The translations under genes were made by a program, and so were the position numbers. Below the pieces are notes generated by a model that was given only the letters and a program-made list of their open reading frames with translations, did no database searches and was not told where the DNA came from. Positions 1-11,997 of a stretch of 64,000 nucleotides of DNA are shown here, in pieces. The stretch is from Septoria linicola. Taxonomy: Eukaryota > Ascomycota > Dothideomycetes > Mycosphaerellales > Mycosphaerellaceae. The DNA lies in assembly GCA_024114885.1 (NCBI GenBank), contig CP099429.1:434001-498000 (forward strand). Direction: 5' to 3'. Each line of letters starts with the position of its first letter. The first letter of the stretch is position 1.

Positions 1-1896
1 GCATTGGGGTCACAAATGAGATTGATGATGCCACTAAATCCAGACGGGTACAGCAGCAGGATGATGTGCTGCGCAAGCGATGTATCCATTTCGCGAGGCG
101 AATCCTGTCTTCGGCACTATCGTAACTCTTGCTCTCGCGCATCTGGATAATTGCAAGTGCCTTGTGCTGTACGCTTGCAAAGGCATTCTCCGGACACCGG
201 CGGTGATGTTGGGCGGGCAACTCTTAGGCGAGTATGCAGTTTCGGGGCCGGTCCTCTGCACAGTCGAGGATGCCGTGCGGCCAACGGATAATCACTAGCA
301 TCGTACACTCAATTCGGCGCCGTATACATCTGACAGTAGAGTTGGCTGCACCTTAGGCGAGAGAAGTTGCCCGCCGGGGTCGCTGCTAGCCTAAGTGCAT
401 AGCTTGACACTGCTGCATGCACGACCATCATCGATGTCGCGCAGCGGTCGCTTGTGCGATCGACGACCAATATTTCAAGCGTAGGAAGAAAGCTCCGCAG
501 GCTTTTAGAAAGCATTTAAGGCTATACGAAGCTCATGATCGGCTGTTGGTATCTGCTGCACGAATGCATCTCATTCGTTGCAGTGCTGGCTACCCTACCA
601 GCCCTTTAGCTTTTGAGCCATCGCTCTCTGCGGCTAAGATGTTTGGTGAGTCCTACATGCAGATCTTGGCGCTTTTGAGGCAAGCTTCGACGCTACGTTT
701 TGCTCTGCGGAGTTGGAGGATGCGATTGTCCGGTACCAGCCTGGAGCCGCTGCACTAAACGCCATGGGTATGTGTTGGTCATTTCGAGACTCCACTTGCT
801 GGACTTCACTCTGTCCTCTTCCAATTTTGAAATATCGCTCGACTTTGGCGCTTGGAAGACGCCACATGTGCGTCATGATCTTGAAATCACAAACAAGTCC
901 GCAGGCAGGTCAGCCATCTATCAAAAAGATGCATTTCGGCAGCGAGGATTCCCGCGAATGTAGAGCTAAGTACAGAATCGCCGAAGTGCAAGATGTAGTG
1001 CCATTCCTGAAGTCATTTTGGCAACACGCTCCTGGCCATGCTTTGGGACTGGTTGACTCTGATCCTGGCGTGCGCTAGACTGCCTGAATGCCCGGACCTC
1101 GTAAGGGGGGTGCTGTGGAAACACCGCTCTGGACCAAAGTCATGTTTCCGACAGCGCTTCCGCAACTTGACCTCAGAACAAACCTTTCAGTTATTCCAAG
1201 TCGCCTCGGTGGACCTGCAATGCCGCAGAAGCTGTCCCCCAAGCACTATGATCTGCCAGAATTGTGGTACAGCTCAACCGTCCCTTTTCTACGACATAGG
1301 AAGCTTTAGCTGGATGCAGCATATATCACTGTGCTAGCGCGGGCCCAGAGAGGCAGGTTCATTCACCACGTGTTGTAGGTCTGCCCGGACACTCCTGTCT
1401 ACTCGTTAGCTGCACAAGGTGATCGACATGGACCATCGCTGTCAGGCATATCAAACACGAGATAAACCAGCATACTTGCACAGGTGACCGAGCCTTCACT
1501 GCGCTAGTAGCCCGCCGTTGCTTGTAATCACTGACTTTGACTTCGTGCGCCCTCTAGCGTAGCACCTGGATCGAACTGCTTGCTGGGCATCCGACGACAT
1601 GATGCATGGGCATTGCGATTGCGGGAGAGAGAACCAACAGGATAGCTTGTACGAGAGTCACTAGCTCGAGAAACCAACATTCACCCATATTCCAAGCGCA
1701 AGACTAAAGGACGAAGCGGCTGGTAGAAGCGAGAGACAGAGCAACTTGTAAAGCGCAGCAGAACTCTGCGTGGCTGCTTGGAGAGCATAAATACCTCCTC
1801 GAATGCCCAAGAAGAACGATCATCACCTCCAACAAGCTCGTCAAACACAAGTCACTCCAGATCCACCTCCTCAACATCCCCGAACAGCAACCAACC
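1..1896. other. Gene-poor left edge
   Basis: I see no convincing gene here. Open frames are all under about 125 codons, overlap on both strands and show no recognisable motif. The last 110 bp are probably the promoter of the secreted-protein gene that starts at 1897. Confidence 0.6.
1786..1795 (+). promoter_or_regulatory. Possible TATA box of the 10-Cys secreted protein gene
   Basis: The sequence cataaatacc lies about 105 bp upstream of the ATG at 1897, in a suitable place for a fungal core promoter. The assignment rests on position and AT-rich sequence only. Confidence 0.35.
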
Positions 1897-2400
1897 ATGC
1901 CTTCCCTCAGCATGATGATGGCCACCATGGCCGCCGCTCTCCTTCCAGCTATGGTCAGAGACTATTTGACGATCCTTTGTCTATCGATTCCATGCTAACA
2001 AGTCTGCCAGGTCAGCGCCAGCTCCCTCGGACTCTCTGATTCTGGTACTGCTGCTGGTTGCACAGGAAGCACAGGCTGCTGCATCCCCAGCTGCCTCGTG
2101 AACGTCAGCGACTTCTACGGTTGCAACGGAAATGTTGCTTTCTCTGGAACATGCTCCCAGAATTACAATAACCCAAGCGGTACACAAGACGTTGGCGGTT
2201 GCGATGATGTCCAGGTAACCTTCCTCAAGGACCCCTCGGGCAACCCAGTCGTCGATCTTTACTACAAGCCAAACAAGACCTACGACCGCTATGCTATCTC
2301 CAACTGCCAGACTCCAACCGAGGGCGGTGGCCAATGTGCTCCTCGGGGTGGTGGTTGCGCAAGTCTTACCGAGAAAATTCCGACAAAAGAGTATGGCTAA
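1897..2400 (+). CDS. Small cysteine-rich secreted protein (effector-like, unknown family)
   Basis: The gene has two exons, 1897-1953 and 2011-2400, and encodes 148 aa. The 57-bp intron has a GT donor right after the 19th codon, a branch site gctaac and acceptor cag, and splicing keeps phase 0. The N-terminus is a Met/Ala/Leu-rich hydrophobic stretch (about residues 1-20) that looks like a signal peptide; it is followed by a mature region with ten cysteines, including the cluster GCTGSTGCCIPSC and spaced single Cys near GTC, GGC, SNC, GQC and GGC. The even number of Cys fits a disulfide-stabilised apoplastic protein. I do not recognise a family. Small size, secretion and high Cys content are the usual marks of a candidate effector, but that role is inference. 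No gene lies within 800 bp on either side. Confidence 0.72.
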
Positions 2401-3235
2401 CATTTGGACATAGGACACCAACCAGATCCTCACCGGTGCTCAGGGTTAAATCGTAGAGATCTTGGTTGGGGAGATGGATGGCATCTGAGTGGATCATGGG
2501 AGCAGGATTCCGGCTCGCTTGAATGGCAAATAGTGAAGGATAGCAGAGTATGATGGAAGCCGGACGCTTTCAATGACGATTGCAGCTTGCCATCAGTGCC
2601 AGATTGGAGCCCAAGCTCTTGTGAAAGCTCCTGCTGTCGTGATCTCATTTACTCTGCCGTGGGCAATCCCGCGCTGGAGTGCACTCTAAATGGCATTGCG
2701 CCTTCATTCCCTCGCGTACACTGGCACATTGGATGTGAATGCTGACCAGCTGAGAACATGGACCATGAGCATTGAATGTCAGCTCAACGTGAAGCATCAG
2801 GCAATCGCAAAGAACACTCTTCGAAAGTACTGAGTATGAGGCTACGCACGAGGTTTGATGACCAGTTCGCTATTACTGCACGTGTCTCCAGTCTACAAAG
2901 TTGAAGCTCAGGCAGTACGGGCGCAATTGATTGTTGTTCGAGTGGTTTTTCGCACCGAGGAGGAGTCTTAAATGCATCTACGCAAGCATGTGATGCTATT
3001 CGCTCTCGTGTTGGACCTCTTATCTTGTAGACATCCCACAGGCTCTATGGCTCATGAATAACAGTGCAGTACGACCTAGACCACATGTGACAAGAAGGTA
3101 TTGGAGCCCCAGCTGAAACATATCGAGAGTGACATTGTTACCGAAATCATGTCAGAGCAATATCATATACGGGCCGTTGCTTAGGTTAGTATATAGTTTC
3201 GTCGAGATCGTTAATCGTTACACCATACTCCGCAT
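2401..3235. other. Intergenic, no gene seen
   Basis: The stretch lies between the 3' ends of two convergent genes, the secreted-protein gene (+) and the PEBP gene (-). Only short shadow frames are present and I see no repeat or RNA gene. Confidence 0.6.
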
Positions 3236-3950
3236 TCAAGCAGGAGGCAAGACACCGTTGGTGATGCTCTGGTTCATAAAGTTTCCTCCGATCGGCTCAC
3301 CAAGCTGTCCTCGCCTGACATATCCACCGAGGTCAAACGCTGGTCTGACTTGTGCCTGAATGAGGTTTGGCTTGTAGCCGACTGGCTCCTCATACACGAG
3401 CCATGTGTACCTATGTTGCTCTTGTGGAGAAGCTGGAGTAGGAGGCTCATAGATTGTGGTCGTGGTTCCGGTAGATGCGCATGGCTTGATGCCGCTGACA
3501 TACCAGTGCAGGAAGTTGATGCGTGGCGAACCGAGGACTGGTGGACCGTTTGGACCTGGAACGTCGGTGTCGACCAGGAAGAGCGAGTAGGTGGCACCTG
3601 CACGTGCACCTCTGCGAGCAGAGAAGAAGAAGGTTGGAGGAGATACGGTCTCTGTTGATCTGTTAGTCTTCGCTCTGCCGTTGTGCTGGAGGTGAGAGGA
3701 ACGTGCGTAGAGTTGTAGTAACCGTGCCCAAATCCATATTAACGGTTGGGTAGGTGATCTTGACAGCCACCTGAGGCGTAATGCTCGGAATAAGCGTGGG
3801 CACGACGCCGTCTTCTCTGAAGCTGCGCTGCACGCGGGATGCCTCAGCAGCAGTGATACCAGTTGGGCATGCTGCTGCACGCTCTTCGACTGGAACAGCA
3901 AGAGCGCACGAAGCGCCAAGCAGCAGGGAGGCGATAGCAGAGAAGTGCAT
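3236..3950 (-). CDS. Secreted PEBP-fold (phosphatidylethanolamine-binding-like) protein
   Basis: The exons are complement(3703..3950) and complement(3236..3659), giving 223 aa. The protein begins MHFSAIASLLLGASCALA, a clear signal peptide, and continues with the ligand-fold strand pattern of PEBP proteins: a KITYP strand, then SLFLVDTDVPGP (equivalent of the DPDxP motif) and INFLHWYVSGIKP (equivalent of the LHW region), ending with a GEPIGGNFMNQS tail. Secreted fungal PEBP proteins are known, but their ligands are mostly undefined, so function beyond the fold is open. The intron is unusually short at 43 bp with donor gttcct and acceptor ctaacag; it is the only choice I found that joins the two frames without a stop. 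An alternative reading starting further upstream at about 4108 lacks a signal peptide and reads through the intron, so I rejected it. Confidence 0.75.
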
Positions 3951-6349
3951 ATTATCGTTAAGGAGAATGACCAGCTAGAGATTTTCTGGCAGCTGCACCA
4001 GGTATCCGGACGTGCTTTTGTGATAGAGCAATGTGCGATCGATACATAGCCCGTGTCTGCGGTATTTACCCTTAGCATAATGGTGATCAACTGCTGATAG
4101 ACAGCCACTTATGCCTCAGATGAAAAGTCCTCGACTCGAGGCAATGTGGTTTGATGGCAGTCCCTCCAGCTTACTATCCATTACCAGATTTTCTGGCATG
4201 CCTGCAGCCTCCGCTATCACACGGTGCAACGAACCAAGTGCTAGCCATACTGGAGTGCGAGAGATGCCATCAAGCAGAGACTTGCTACGATCGTATATCG
4301 ATCGAATGGTACCTCCTCGCTCTCTTCTTTCAGTATATGCTTATTTGCAACACAACACCCCTCGTCTAGAAGTGCACAGCCCCAGTTCTAGTCTTGCAGA
4401 TAAACACATTAGCAAAAGAGTGCAAACGAGTCCATAGCCATCATTACGATATGCCATTTCGTTTCATGCTTGCTCTGGCTATATTGGGACGTTCTGCTGT
4501 CATTGGCTGGGTCATCTCTAGCAATAACGATGTGGACGGCACACTGTTGGTGATAAGCTGCATCTCTGCCTCAGCGTTCCGCATCGCCGCAAAGACAGGA
4601 TTTTGGTTGCGGGGCTACCATAGATCGGCAAGCGCATCGCGAAAGTCATTCCAGCTTCACAGAAACTCGACATTGCTTGACCACAGAAGGAATGTCCAAT
4701 GTCCGAAGGGTTTGTAAGACAGTGCCCTGTCACGGATGAAGCCTTGCACTACTTCGTCTCCAATGCATCCGGGAGAGTGCGCTTGCTGTATCGAGCTGTG
4801 TGAAGCCAGTGAAGGGTTGCAACACAATCAGCTTCCAGGTACCCGGTCTTGCTACATTGTGCTACTCCAAGTCTGAGCACGTGGCGGAGCACTTCGCGGC
4901 TAAGCTGGTATCACAATGTATCATGTGTGTCCAGTGAGGTTGAGCCCACCCCGCAACGCTTCGAATCGCATGTTCATACAATTCGCTTTCGTGGAGGCGG
5001 AGTCGGCTGCTCAACTGAATGATCTCGGCGACAGCTCTAGCATGCTTGCGATAGTAACGGCGGCAATTCATACGTGTTTGATGTGCCTGCGAGGATTACT
5101 CCCGGCGGTTCGGCGCACAGATCTCTGTCAACCATCAGTCTCACACCAGAGCCGCTGCCGGAGGAACGGATTTCCAACAGCTTTGCGTGTGCAACCCCAT
5201 GCCTTTCGCGTGGATCAAGGAGGTGATACGATTCTGTGACTGCTGGATTTGTCAGGGCATACAGTTGCCGAAACCAGACGCCAGAAGTGCTGCATACGTG
5301 CTTGCAACTAGAACCCCTCAGCGATGAGGAAGGCATTGGCGAAAGCAGCATGCTGTGACCAGAGGCTGCGCCGCGGAAGTCTCTGCCCGGAACTTCGCAT
5401 AGGCTTAGGCATACTGGCCAGGACATCAAGCTCGGTCGCAAAACAGCGACTTCATCGAGAACGACGACCTCATGCTACCAGCTCTTCGGCCGGTTGAGCT
5501 ATCACTTCGACGCATTGCCGTGACCTGCTCTATCCAGAAGCCAAGCACCACTTCAATACGCAGAAGACGATCAGGATTCGAGGTACACGCTGGCGTAACT
5601 TGTGGCGTTCTCGAGCAACGGCCTGGGCTTGAATCTCCAGTGGCTGACGTGTCCACTGTAGTGCTATTGCCTCGATACCCTCTCGCACGCATGGGCTCTC
5701 ATGACCGAGCGCAGAATGGAACCATCATCGCGGCGATGATGTTGGAATTGAGTGGAGATCTTATATCCAGTCAAGATTCAACAGGATCCGAGATCTCCCC
5801 CTTGTCTGCTCTTGGCACCAGGACACTTTCGGGAGCGTCTCTCCGCCATCTGCTTCTCCTCCCTGCGACACGAGCTGCCACGATCAGACACCACATACCA
5901 AATCTTGAGGATGTTGTACACATTGCATTGCAAGACACAGCGCTCGGGACCCCTGGTAGCAGTACGCGAAGTCGGGACTGTGGGTGTTGGCATAATTGTT
6001 CGTGCAGCACGATCGACAGGTACTTACTCCACTCGAGCACGAACCGTTACATCAAAATTTACTCGCCTGCCCTTCCTGGGCAAGCGCGGAGGGAGTGATA
6101 GTGACCATCATATGCTGGCATGATGATAGTGCGATATCACCTTCCATGCACGATGGGCACACCAGATCAAGAAGGTGGTATTCTCGAATGCGAGAAAGAC
6201 CACATTTACGCTGACCACCAGCCGCACATTCGTGTCTGGCCCTTGAGTTCTACTACCATTACGAATCGTGAATGAATTGATATATTCAATAGCGCATACA
6301 GATCATCCTGCATCACAATCGCAAGGCTCAAGCCGCCAGCAGAGACTCA
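3951..6349. other. Long gene-free stretch (2.4 kb)
   Basis: This interval separates the PEBP gene from the S41 peptidase-like gene. Many overlapping short frames occur on both strands, the longest about 208 codons (5472-6098, +), but none shows a signal peptide, a known motif or compatible splice sites. I see no repeat structure. Confidence 0.5.
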
Positions 6350-9183
6350 ATGGCTCGAGCCGTGGTCTTCACGACGGCACTTTTCACCACAGTGCAAGCC
6401 TCGGACTCATGGAGTCACAAGCTGCATTCGTACGGGTACTGGCAAGATAGATGGTAGGTCGATACTTCACTGCCCAGCTGAATCGGAGCAAAGGCGCGAA
6501 CCTCGTGCAAACCAAGGGCAGCGGGCATGATTCACGAAGCTCACACTGTCGGCCGTAAGGTACAAATAGCTAACACATATGAAGGCCAACCCCCAGCGTC
6601 TACACACCTCCGGGACCTCCGGCGACCTGGCCTGGTAATGAGATCCCGAAAACAACGCCAAGTGTGCCTGGTTCATATCCTACGATTAGCAGCAGCTCTC
6701 ACGTTACAATCTCGAATCATACATCTAGCATTTGCAGCACGACTACAACGATACCGGTGTCATACAGCTCCAGTAATGCGAGTACTAAAACAACAAATGC
6801 ATACTACACTTCCACGATCACAACAACTAGTTCTGCGGTTCCAGATAATGCTTGCGCCAGCGTTCGTTCACTTGCACTTGAAGTTTCAGCGGTATCTCCA
6901 AAAGCCACTCCCACAGTACCAGCGGCATTGGCATATGAGTGCATCAACAGTGTGCCGTTCAATCAATCAGCAGCGGGTGAGTTCGACGGACCTGTGGTAT
7001 CCGGGACGTGGCTAATCTATAAATAGTCGATTTCCTGAACTCAATTCGACCGTATCTAGATTGGCAGACGACTGTGCAATGGATCAAGGACCCTCCACAA
7101 GAATATGCCGAAAAGATTCAAGCACCATACGATGTCCGAGCCGAATTTGAGGACATCTATGAAAAGGCTGTCGCAGGAACGTATGCCAGCGAGTACCAAT
7201 TCGGTTTCGCTCTGTACGAATGCTTCCAAAGAACACATGACGGCCACTTTGTGGTGTATCCGGATTCTGTGAATGGGATATTCTCGTTCGGCAGAACCAC
7301 GCCTCTTGTGTCGGTGTCTTTAGACGGCACTTCTATTCCCGAGGTGTTCGTCTACTCGGACATTCTGGAAACTACTGTCGGGAATGCGAGTTTCACACCG
7401 AGCCCACTGGCTCTGATAGACGGGCAGAACAGCACAGAATATCTGTTGAACTGGGCTCAGTATGGCAGTCTGCAAGATAGGGATGCCCTTTGGAATAACG
7501 TTTTCTATCTGCTAGCGACAGTCTCGCTCGGGTCTTCGGGATCTGGCACGGGCACATTCTCGGGAGGCGGTCGTGGTCGCTGGATCTACCCTGGCGAAAG
7601 TACTACACTCATATTTGCGAATGGTTCGGAGGTCACTAACCAGAACTTTGCACGTGTTCTTTCACCTTTTGACAATATCACGAGCGGGGCCGACATTTAC
7701 AAAGAGTACTTTGCTGTGCCCTCGGGCTCAGTAATGCCAGCGTATGAGCTCGCCGTAAGCAGATATCATTCCGATAGGCACGATTCTTAACTAATTCTAT
7801 GTCTAGACACAGACAACAACATCATCAACTACAACAGCCGCTACTACGACTGCGCCAGCTACTTCTTCTTCTTCTTCAACCGCTGCTAGCACAACCATAC
7901 CAGCACCAGGCTTCCCCAGCCCATTCATTCGAGAAGGCAACAACACCAACTCCGGATACTTTCTGGAAGGCGCAGGGTACGACGATGTCGCTGTACTCAG
8001 TGTTCAGTCCTTCATCAGTTCAGAGTACGATGAGTTGCCATTCCAGGCAGTAAACACATATCTCATTGACCAGGCTGTCGCGAGGAACAAGACGAAGTTG
8101 ATCATTGATGTCTCGGCCAATGGTGGCGGCACGATTCTTCAAGGTTATGACCTTTTCAAGCAGCTCTTCCCACACATTCTGCCTTATGGTGCGAATCGAT
8201 TCAGAGCGCACGAGGCACTGGATTATATTGGCCAAGAAATCAGCGACTTCTCAGGCCGCGTTGAGCGTAACCTCGATCTGAACGACACCGCTGCGGACCT
8301 TGTCTCTTCTTATTGGAACTACAGAACTGATACTACCGTGAACTATACGAACTTTGAATCATGGGCAGAGAAGTACGGGCCAGAGACCTTCGGTCCCGGA
8401 CCAGACAGTTACACTTCACTGGAGCGCTGGAACATGACCGATGTCCTTACACCCTTGAACTCTGGAGGTATCTATATCTCAGGCTACCTCAACCGATCCA
8501 ATATCACAACGCAGCCGTTTGCTGCCGAGAACATCGTCATTGTCACCGACGGCTACTGCGCGTCAACCTGCACTATATTCAGCGAGCTTATGCGTCAGCA
8601 GGCAGGTGTCAAGACTGTGTTCCTGGGAGGTCGTCCGAATGCAGACATTGCTCAAGCAGTCGGTGGTGTGAAGGGCACCAACAGCTTGGCCTACACTGAT
8701 CTGCTGGAGAACGCTCTGGTGCCTTTCACTTACGAATACGTCCACTCTCGGGATTTCTACAACGATACTGCCCTGGGCGCCTACAACAATCTTGTCTTGT
8801 ATCGAACTATATCGGCGGTCGTCAATGCTCGAGACGGCTTTAGGCAGAATGACACGTCCAACGTTCCACTGCATTTCCAGTACGAGCCAGCAGACTGCAG
8901 GATCTACTACACTCCCGCCATGGCTGTTGATATGACGGCTGCATGGAAGACAGTCGCGGACTCAGCGTTCAACGGCATCAATCATTGTGTCGCCGGTGGA
9001 TTTTACGACGAGCGTGACGATCATGTGGGGTGGCCGGCTCGACGTGGTCTGAAGAAGAGACAGCAACATGCTGTGCGACGGGATCTTGATGTAGGTATTC
9101 ACAAGAGGGCTATCCAGGACGTCTGGACCGGCAAGGGTGGCATCACGTTGGGAGGTAATGGAGACGGATACATGCTGCCATGA
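6350..9183 (+). CDS. Secreted S41-family (tail-specific/CPAF-like) peptidase domain protein
   Basis: Four exons, 6350-6453, 6585-6976, 7027-7754 and 7807-9183, give 866 aa. Exon 1 carries a signal peptide (MARAVVFTTALFTTVQA). After a Pro/Thr/Ser-rich N-terminal region comes an alpha/beta domain, a Thr/Ser-rich linker at about residues 409-440, and then the catalytic half with IIDVSANGGG near residue 508 and DGYCASTCTIFSE near 655-667. Serine 661 in CAST sits where S41 peptidases carry the nucleophile. Fungal secreted S41 proteins of this size are common, and their substrates are mostly unknown. Introns 2 and 3 have strong signals (gtgagt with ctaat branch; gtaagc with ctaac branch). Intron 1 (131 bp) is the least certain: its donor gtagg and branch gctaac fit, but it could hide a small extra exon. 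Several N-x-S/T sites fit secretion. Confidence 0.82.
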
Positions 9184-9290
9184 TAAGTAGTTCTGGCACA
9201 AAAGTCCTAGCATAGCATCAACGCATTAATGACCTACACGATAAAGATTGCAGTCCCCATAGAAGCTCAGATCGTCCACCTGACGTGAGT

Positions 9291-11080
9291 CTAATTCGCC
9301 TTGATGACCTCAAATCCCTTCCAATCGTCAAATGTAGCCCGACACTGCTTCTCGTAGACATCAATCCCTGCGATGTAATTCATGTTCTCCGCTTTCTTGC
9401 CAGGAATGTTACTGCCGTTCCACCACGAATCTGTGAAAGGGAACAACGTATACTTGGACATCTCATCCAGCGCAGCTTTCCACTCCATCTCAGCTTCTCG
9501 CTTTGGCTCAATCGTCTTGACACCTTCACTTTCAAGCTTCGTGATCGCATCAACAATCATTTCGACCTGAGCCTCAATGATGGTCGGTCCGTTCGACAAC
9601 GCAGTAGGGGCCTGGGGCGTGTACGCCATGAACGCGTTGGGAAAGCCGGAGATCGTGATGCCCAGGTAGGTTGAGACGCCTTCCGACCAGAGGTCCTTCA
9701 AGTCGACGCCGTCTTTGTTCTTAAGGCCGAGCTTTGTCAGCGAGCCAGTGAAAGAGTCGAAGCCAGTAGCAAGGACTACAGCGTCGAATTCGTGCTCTTT
9801 GCCGTCTGCTGTGATGAGGCCCTTTTCGTAAAACTCTTTGAGAGGTGAAGCGCCAAGGTCGTGGATGTGTACGTTTGATTGGTTCAGAACTTCGTAGTAG
9901 TCTTGTTCGAGAGGACTGCGCTTGGTGCCCATGTAGTACGGCTTCTTCTCCGGCGCCATGATCTTCTGCTTCTCTGGGTCTGTCAAGCGTTGGCAGACCT
10001 TCTTGCGCCAGAACTTGTACTGCTCTTCGTTGGCTTTGGGATCGATGACTGTGTCGTTGTAACCTGAGAGGGCAAAGTGGAAGCCGCCAGCATTCCACGT
10101 CCTTTCGAAGTGTGCTTCGCGCTCTTCGTCTGACACGTCAAAGATTCCTTTGGGAACACGCTCGGCAGGAAAGCCGGTTGCTGAGTCTCTCCCTGCGCGG
10201 AAAAGAGTGGGGTAGAACATCTTGAGGTGAGTCTGCTCGATCTCTGTGAGCTTGCGTTGGCCCATTGGCAGGTTGTATGAAGGTCGTCGGAGGAACACAG
10301 TGAGCTCATCTGCTTTCTTGCCAAGCTCTTGAGTGATCTGTACTGCAGTAGCGCCAGCGCCAATGAGCCCGATCTTCTTGCCTGCTGCATCAAAGTCCTC
10401 GGGCCAGGCACCAGAGTGGTGTAGAGCGCCTTTATACTTATCAAGCCCGGGGAAGTCGGGCGTGTACGTGCGATGTAGAAGCCCAGTGGCTAAGATCAAG
10501 TACTTCGCTTTCGCTACGTGACCTTGCAGTGTCTTGATTGTCCAGACGTTGTCAGTCTCATCTCGGGTTGCTTCGTTCACTCGCGCATTGAAGTAAGTGT
10601 CTTTCGACAGGTCTAAAGTTTGATCGATGTGTGCGATATACTTTCGAAGTTCCTCGTGTCCTGGAAAACGTTCAGAGAAAGACCACGTCTTGTACACTTC
10701 AGGTATGTTGAGCTGGTAGAAAGGCATTTCAGAATCGACTCGGGCACCAGGATACCTGTCGGTCCACATTAGCACCACTCTTCCAACTAGCCCGTTTGCC
10801 ACGCCACTCACCTATTCCAGTACCAGACACCTCCGAAGGAATCACCTGATTCGAAGCACTTTACAGTAAGTCCTTGCTTGCGGAGTCGATCGATGGCAGT
10901 AATGCCGGAGAAGCCAGCACCAATGACTATGACGTCGGTGTGAATATCTTCTCTCACCTCCGCCGAGCTGGCATCCTTTGTCAATTCGTGCACTTCTGGA
11001 TTGGCACCATTTGGCTGGCTTCCTTGTACGACTGGGACTTCATCATTCAGATACGGCACATGCTCGCCTCTTGAACCCAT
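9291..11080 (-). CDS. Flavin-containing Baeyer-Villiger-type monooxygenase
   Basis: The exons are complement(10812..11080) and complement(9291..10755), encoding 577 aa. The 56-bp intron has donor gtgagt and acceptor cag. The protein shows an FAD-binding Rossmann motif VIVIGAGFSG near residue 50, the family motif GGVWYWNRYPGARVD near 82-96 (it spans the splice junction, which supports the intron), a second NADPH-binding motif IGLIGAGATAVQ, and the Baeyer-Villiger fingerprint region YKGALHHSGAWP, in which Tyr replaces the usual first Phe. Enzymes of this group use NADPH and O2 to insert oxygen next to a ketone, or oxygenate other carbonyl compounds; the substrate here cannot be read from sequence. 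I chose the ATG at 11080 (MGSRGEHV) because an in-frame ATG 33 codons upstream adds a segment with no similarity to family N-termini. It reads away from the MITE and the broken FAD oxidase. Confidence 0.9.
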
Positions 11081-11521
11081 CTTGTCTGCAATTTTAGTGC
11101 TATTGAATGTACGGAGCAAAAGTGAAGGTATGTGGTAGATGGTTGAGAAGTGAAGCCTGTCAGCAGCTACCGGCTCCAATGCTTGTAGTAGAGATCGGGG
11201 TCGGATGAGTTGCCTCTAGAAGTTATGTGTAAGGTGGGACAAGAGCACGTGGTAGCGGAGCATATGGAGAAGGCAGGAAAAATGGCGAAAAGGTGGACTT
11301 GAACGAGTCTCACAGCCACATCTCGCGTGGAGCTCTAGCTATAAAGAGCATTGATTCAGAGAGCATGAGGAGTGCGGACTTTGTGCACTGTGTCCGAGAA
11401 GTGTTCATGACGTGGACCATAACACGGAAAAGCACATTTTTACATGCACAACCGAGGATGGCCTCCAGCATCGTGCCATTCGCAGTGGCAGCAACACATC
11501 TTGCTGTGCATAACTTGCACA
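11081..11521. other. Promoter side of the monooxygenase gene
   Basis: The interval lies between the monooxygenase start and the MITE. I see no gene; the short frames on both strands lack motifs. Confidence 0.55.
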
Positions 11522-11523
11522 TA

Positions 11524-11546
11524 CAGTAAAACCTACTTAACGCGAT
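11524..11546 (+). repeat. Left terminal inverted repeat of the MITE
   Basis: This 23-bp arm pairs with 11975-11997 at 22 of 23 positions. A TA dinucleotide lies immediately outside it. Confidence 0.85.
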
Positions 11547-11974
11547 CCTCCGTAAGCCGATAACCTCTTTAACGCGATAGAATCTATTGAATCTTGTAAA
11601 TACTGCAGTGTCCCTTTAACCTACTAATATCGCTATTGACCTATCGAATTATCGCCTTATATAGGCTTAAAGTTATACCTAAACAGCGTGGTATATTAGT
11701 TATATAAAGACAAGCTCTACGACTATATGCTTAATAGCACCCTTATCTACGCTAGAACCAATTACGAGACTAGTTTAATTACGAGTTCCAGCGTGTAATT
11801 ACTTAATCTACTATATCCGAAAGCTTATCGTCCAAATTTAGCTACCTTGACTACCTGCTTTCTTAGAGGGTACGCTATAATCTTAGATAGTAGATAATTG
11901 CAGCATAGGTTATATAAGCACCTCTACAAGGCGATAACCCCTATAAGGCGATGAAACTCTCGGTGTTGTGAACT

Positions 11975-11997
11975 ATCGCGTTAAGCAGGTTTTACTG
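11975..11997 (-). repeat. Right terminal inverted repeat of the MITE
   Basis: This 23-bp arm ends ggttttactg and is followed by the second copy of the TA target duplication. Confidence 0.85.

Larger units (their letters stand above)
11524..11997. mobile_element. Pogo/Tc1-mariner-type MITE, 474 bp, RIP-like
   Basis: The ends form 23-bp terminal inverted repeats at 11524-11546 and 11975-11997 with one mismatch; both begin CAGTAAAACC. The element is flanked by a TA duplication (11522-11523 and 11998-11999), the target preference of Tc1/mariner/pogo elements, and the CAGT start is common in the pogo branch. The interior has no open frame of useful length, so this is a non-autonomous copy. A sub-terminal copy of the TIR motif, ctttaacgcgatag, occurs at 11567-11580. 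The interior is rich in TpA and poor in CpA/TpG, as expected after RIP. The single TIR mismatch (TpG on one arm, TpA on the other) is itself a RIP-type change. Confidence 0.85.

Noticed and set aside
713..1078. 121-codon open frame on + strand
   Set aside because: It has no motif, signal peptide or splice context; two other frames of similar length overlap it, so it is probably chance.
1555..1620. tRNA-like B-box on the minus strand (tggatcgaact read in reverse)
   Set aside because: No T-stem pairing, D-arm or acceptor stem could be drawn around it.
3236..4108. 290-codon reading of the PEBP gene without intron
   Set aside because: It lacks a signal peptide and replaces the first strand of the PEBP fold by unrelated sequence; the spliced model fits the family.
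5472..6123. Overlapping 208- and 123-codon frames on + strand
   Set aside because: They overlap minus-strand frames of similar size; composition is Arg/Ser/Leu-rich as in random GC-balanced DNA, and there is no domain.
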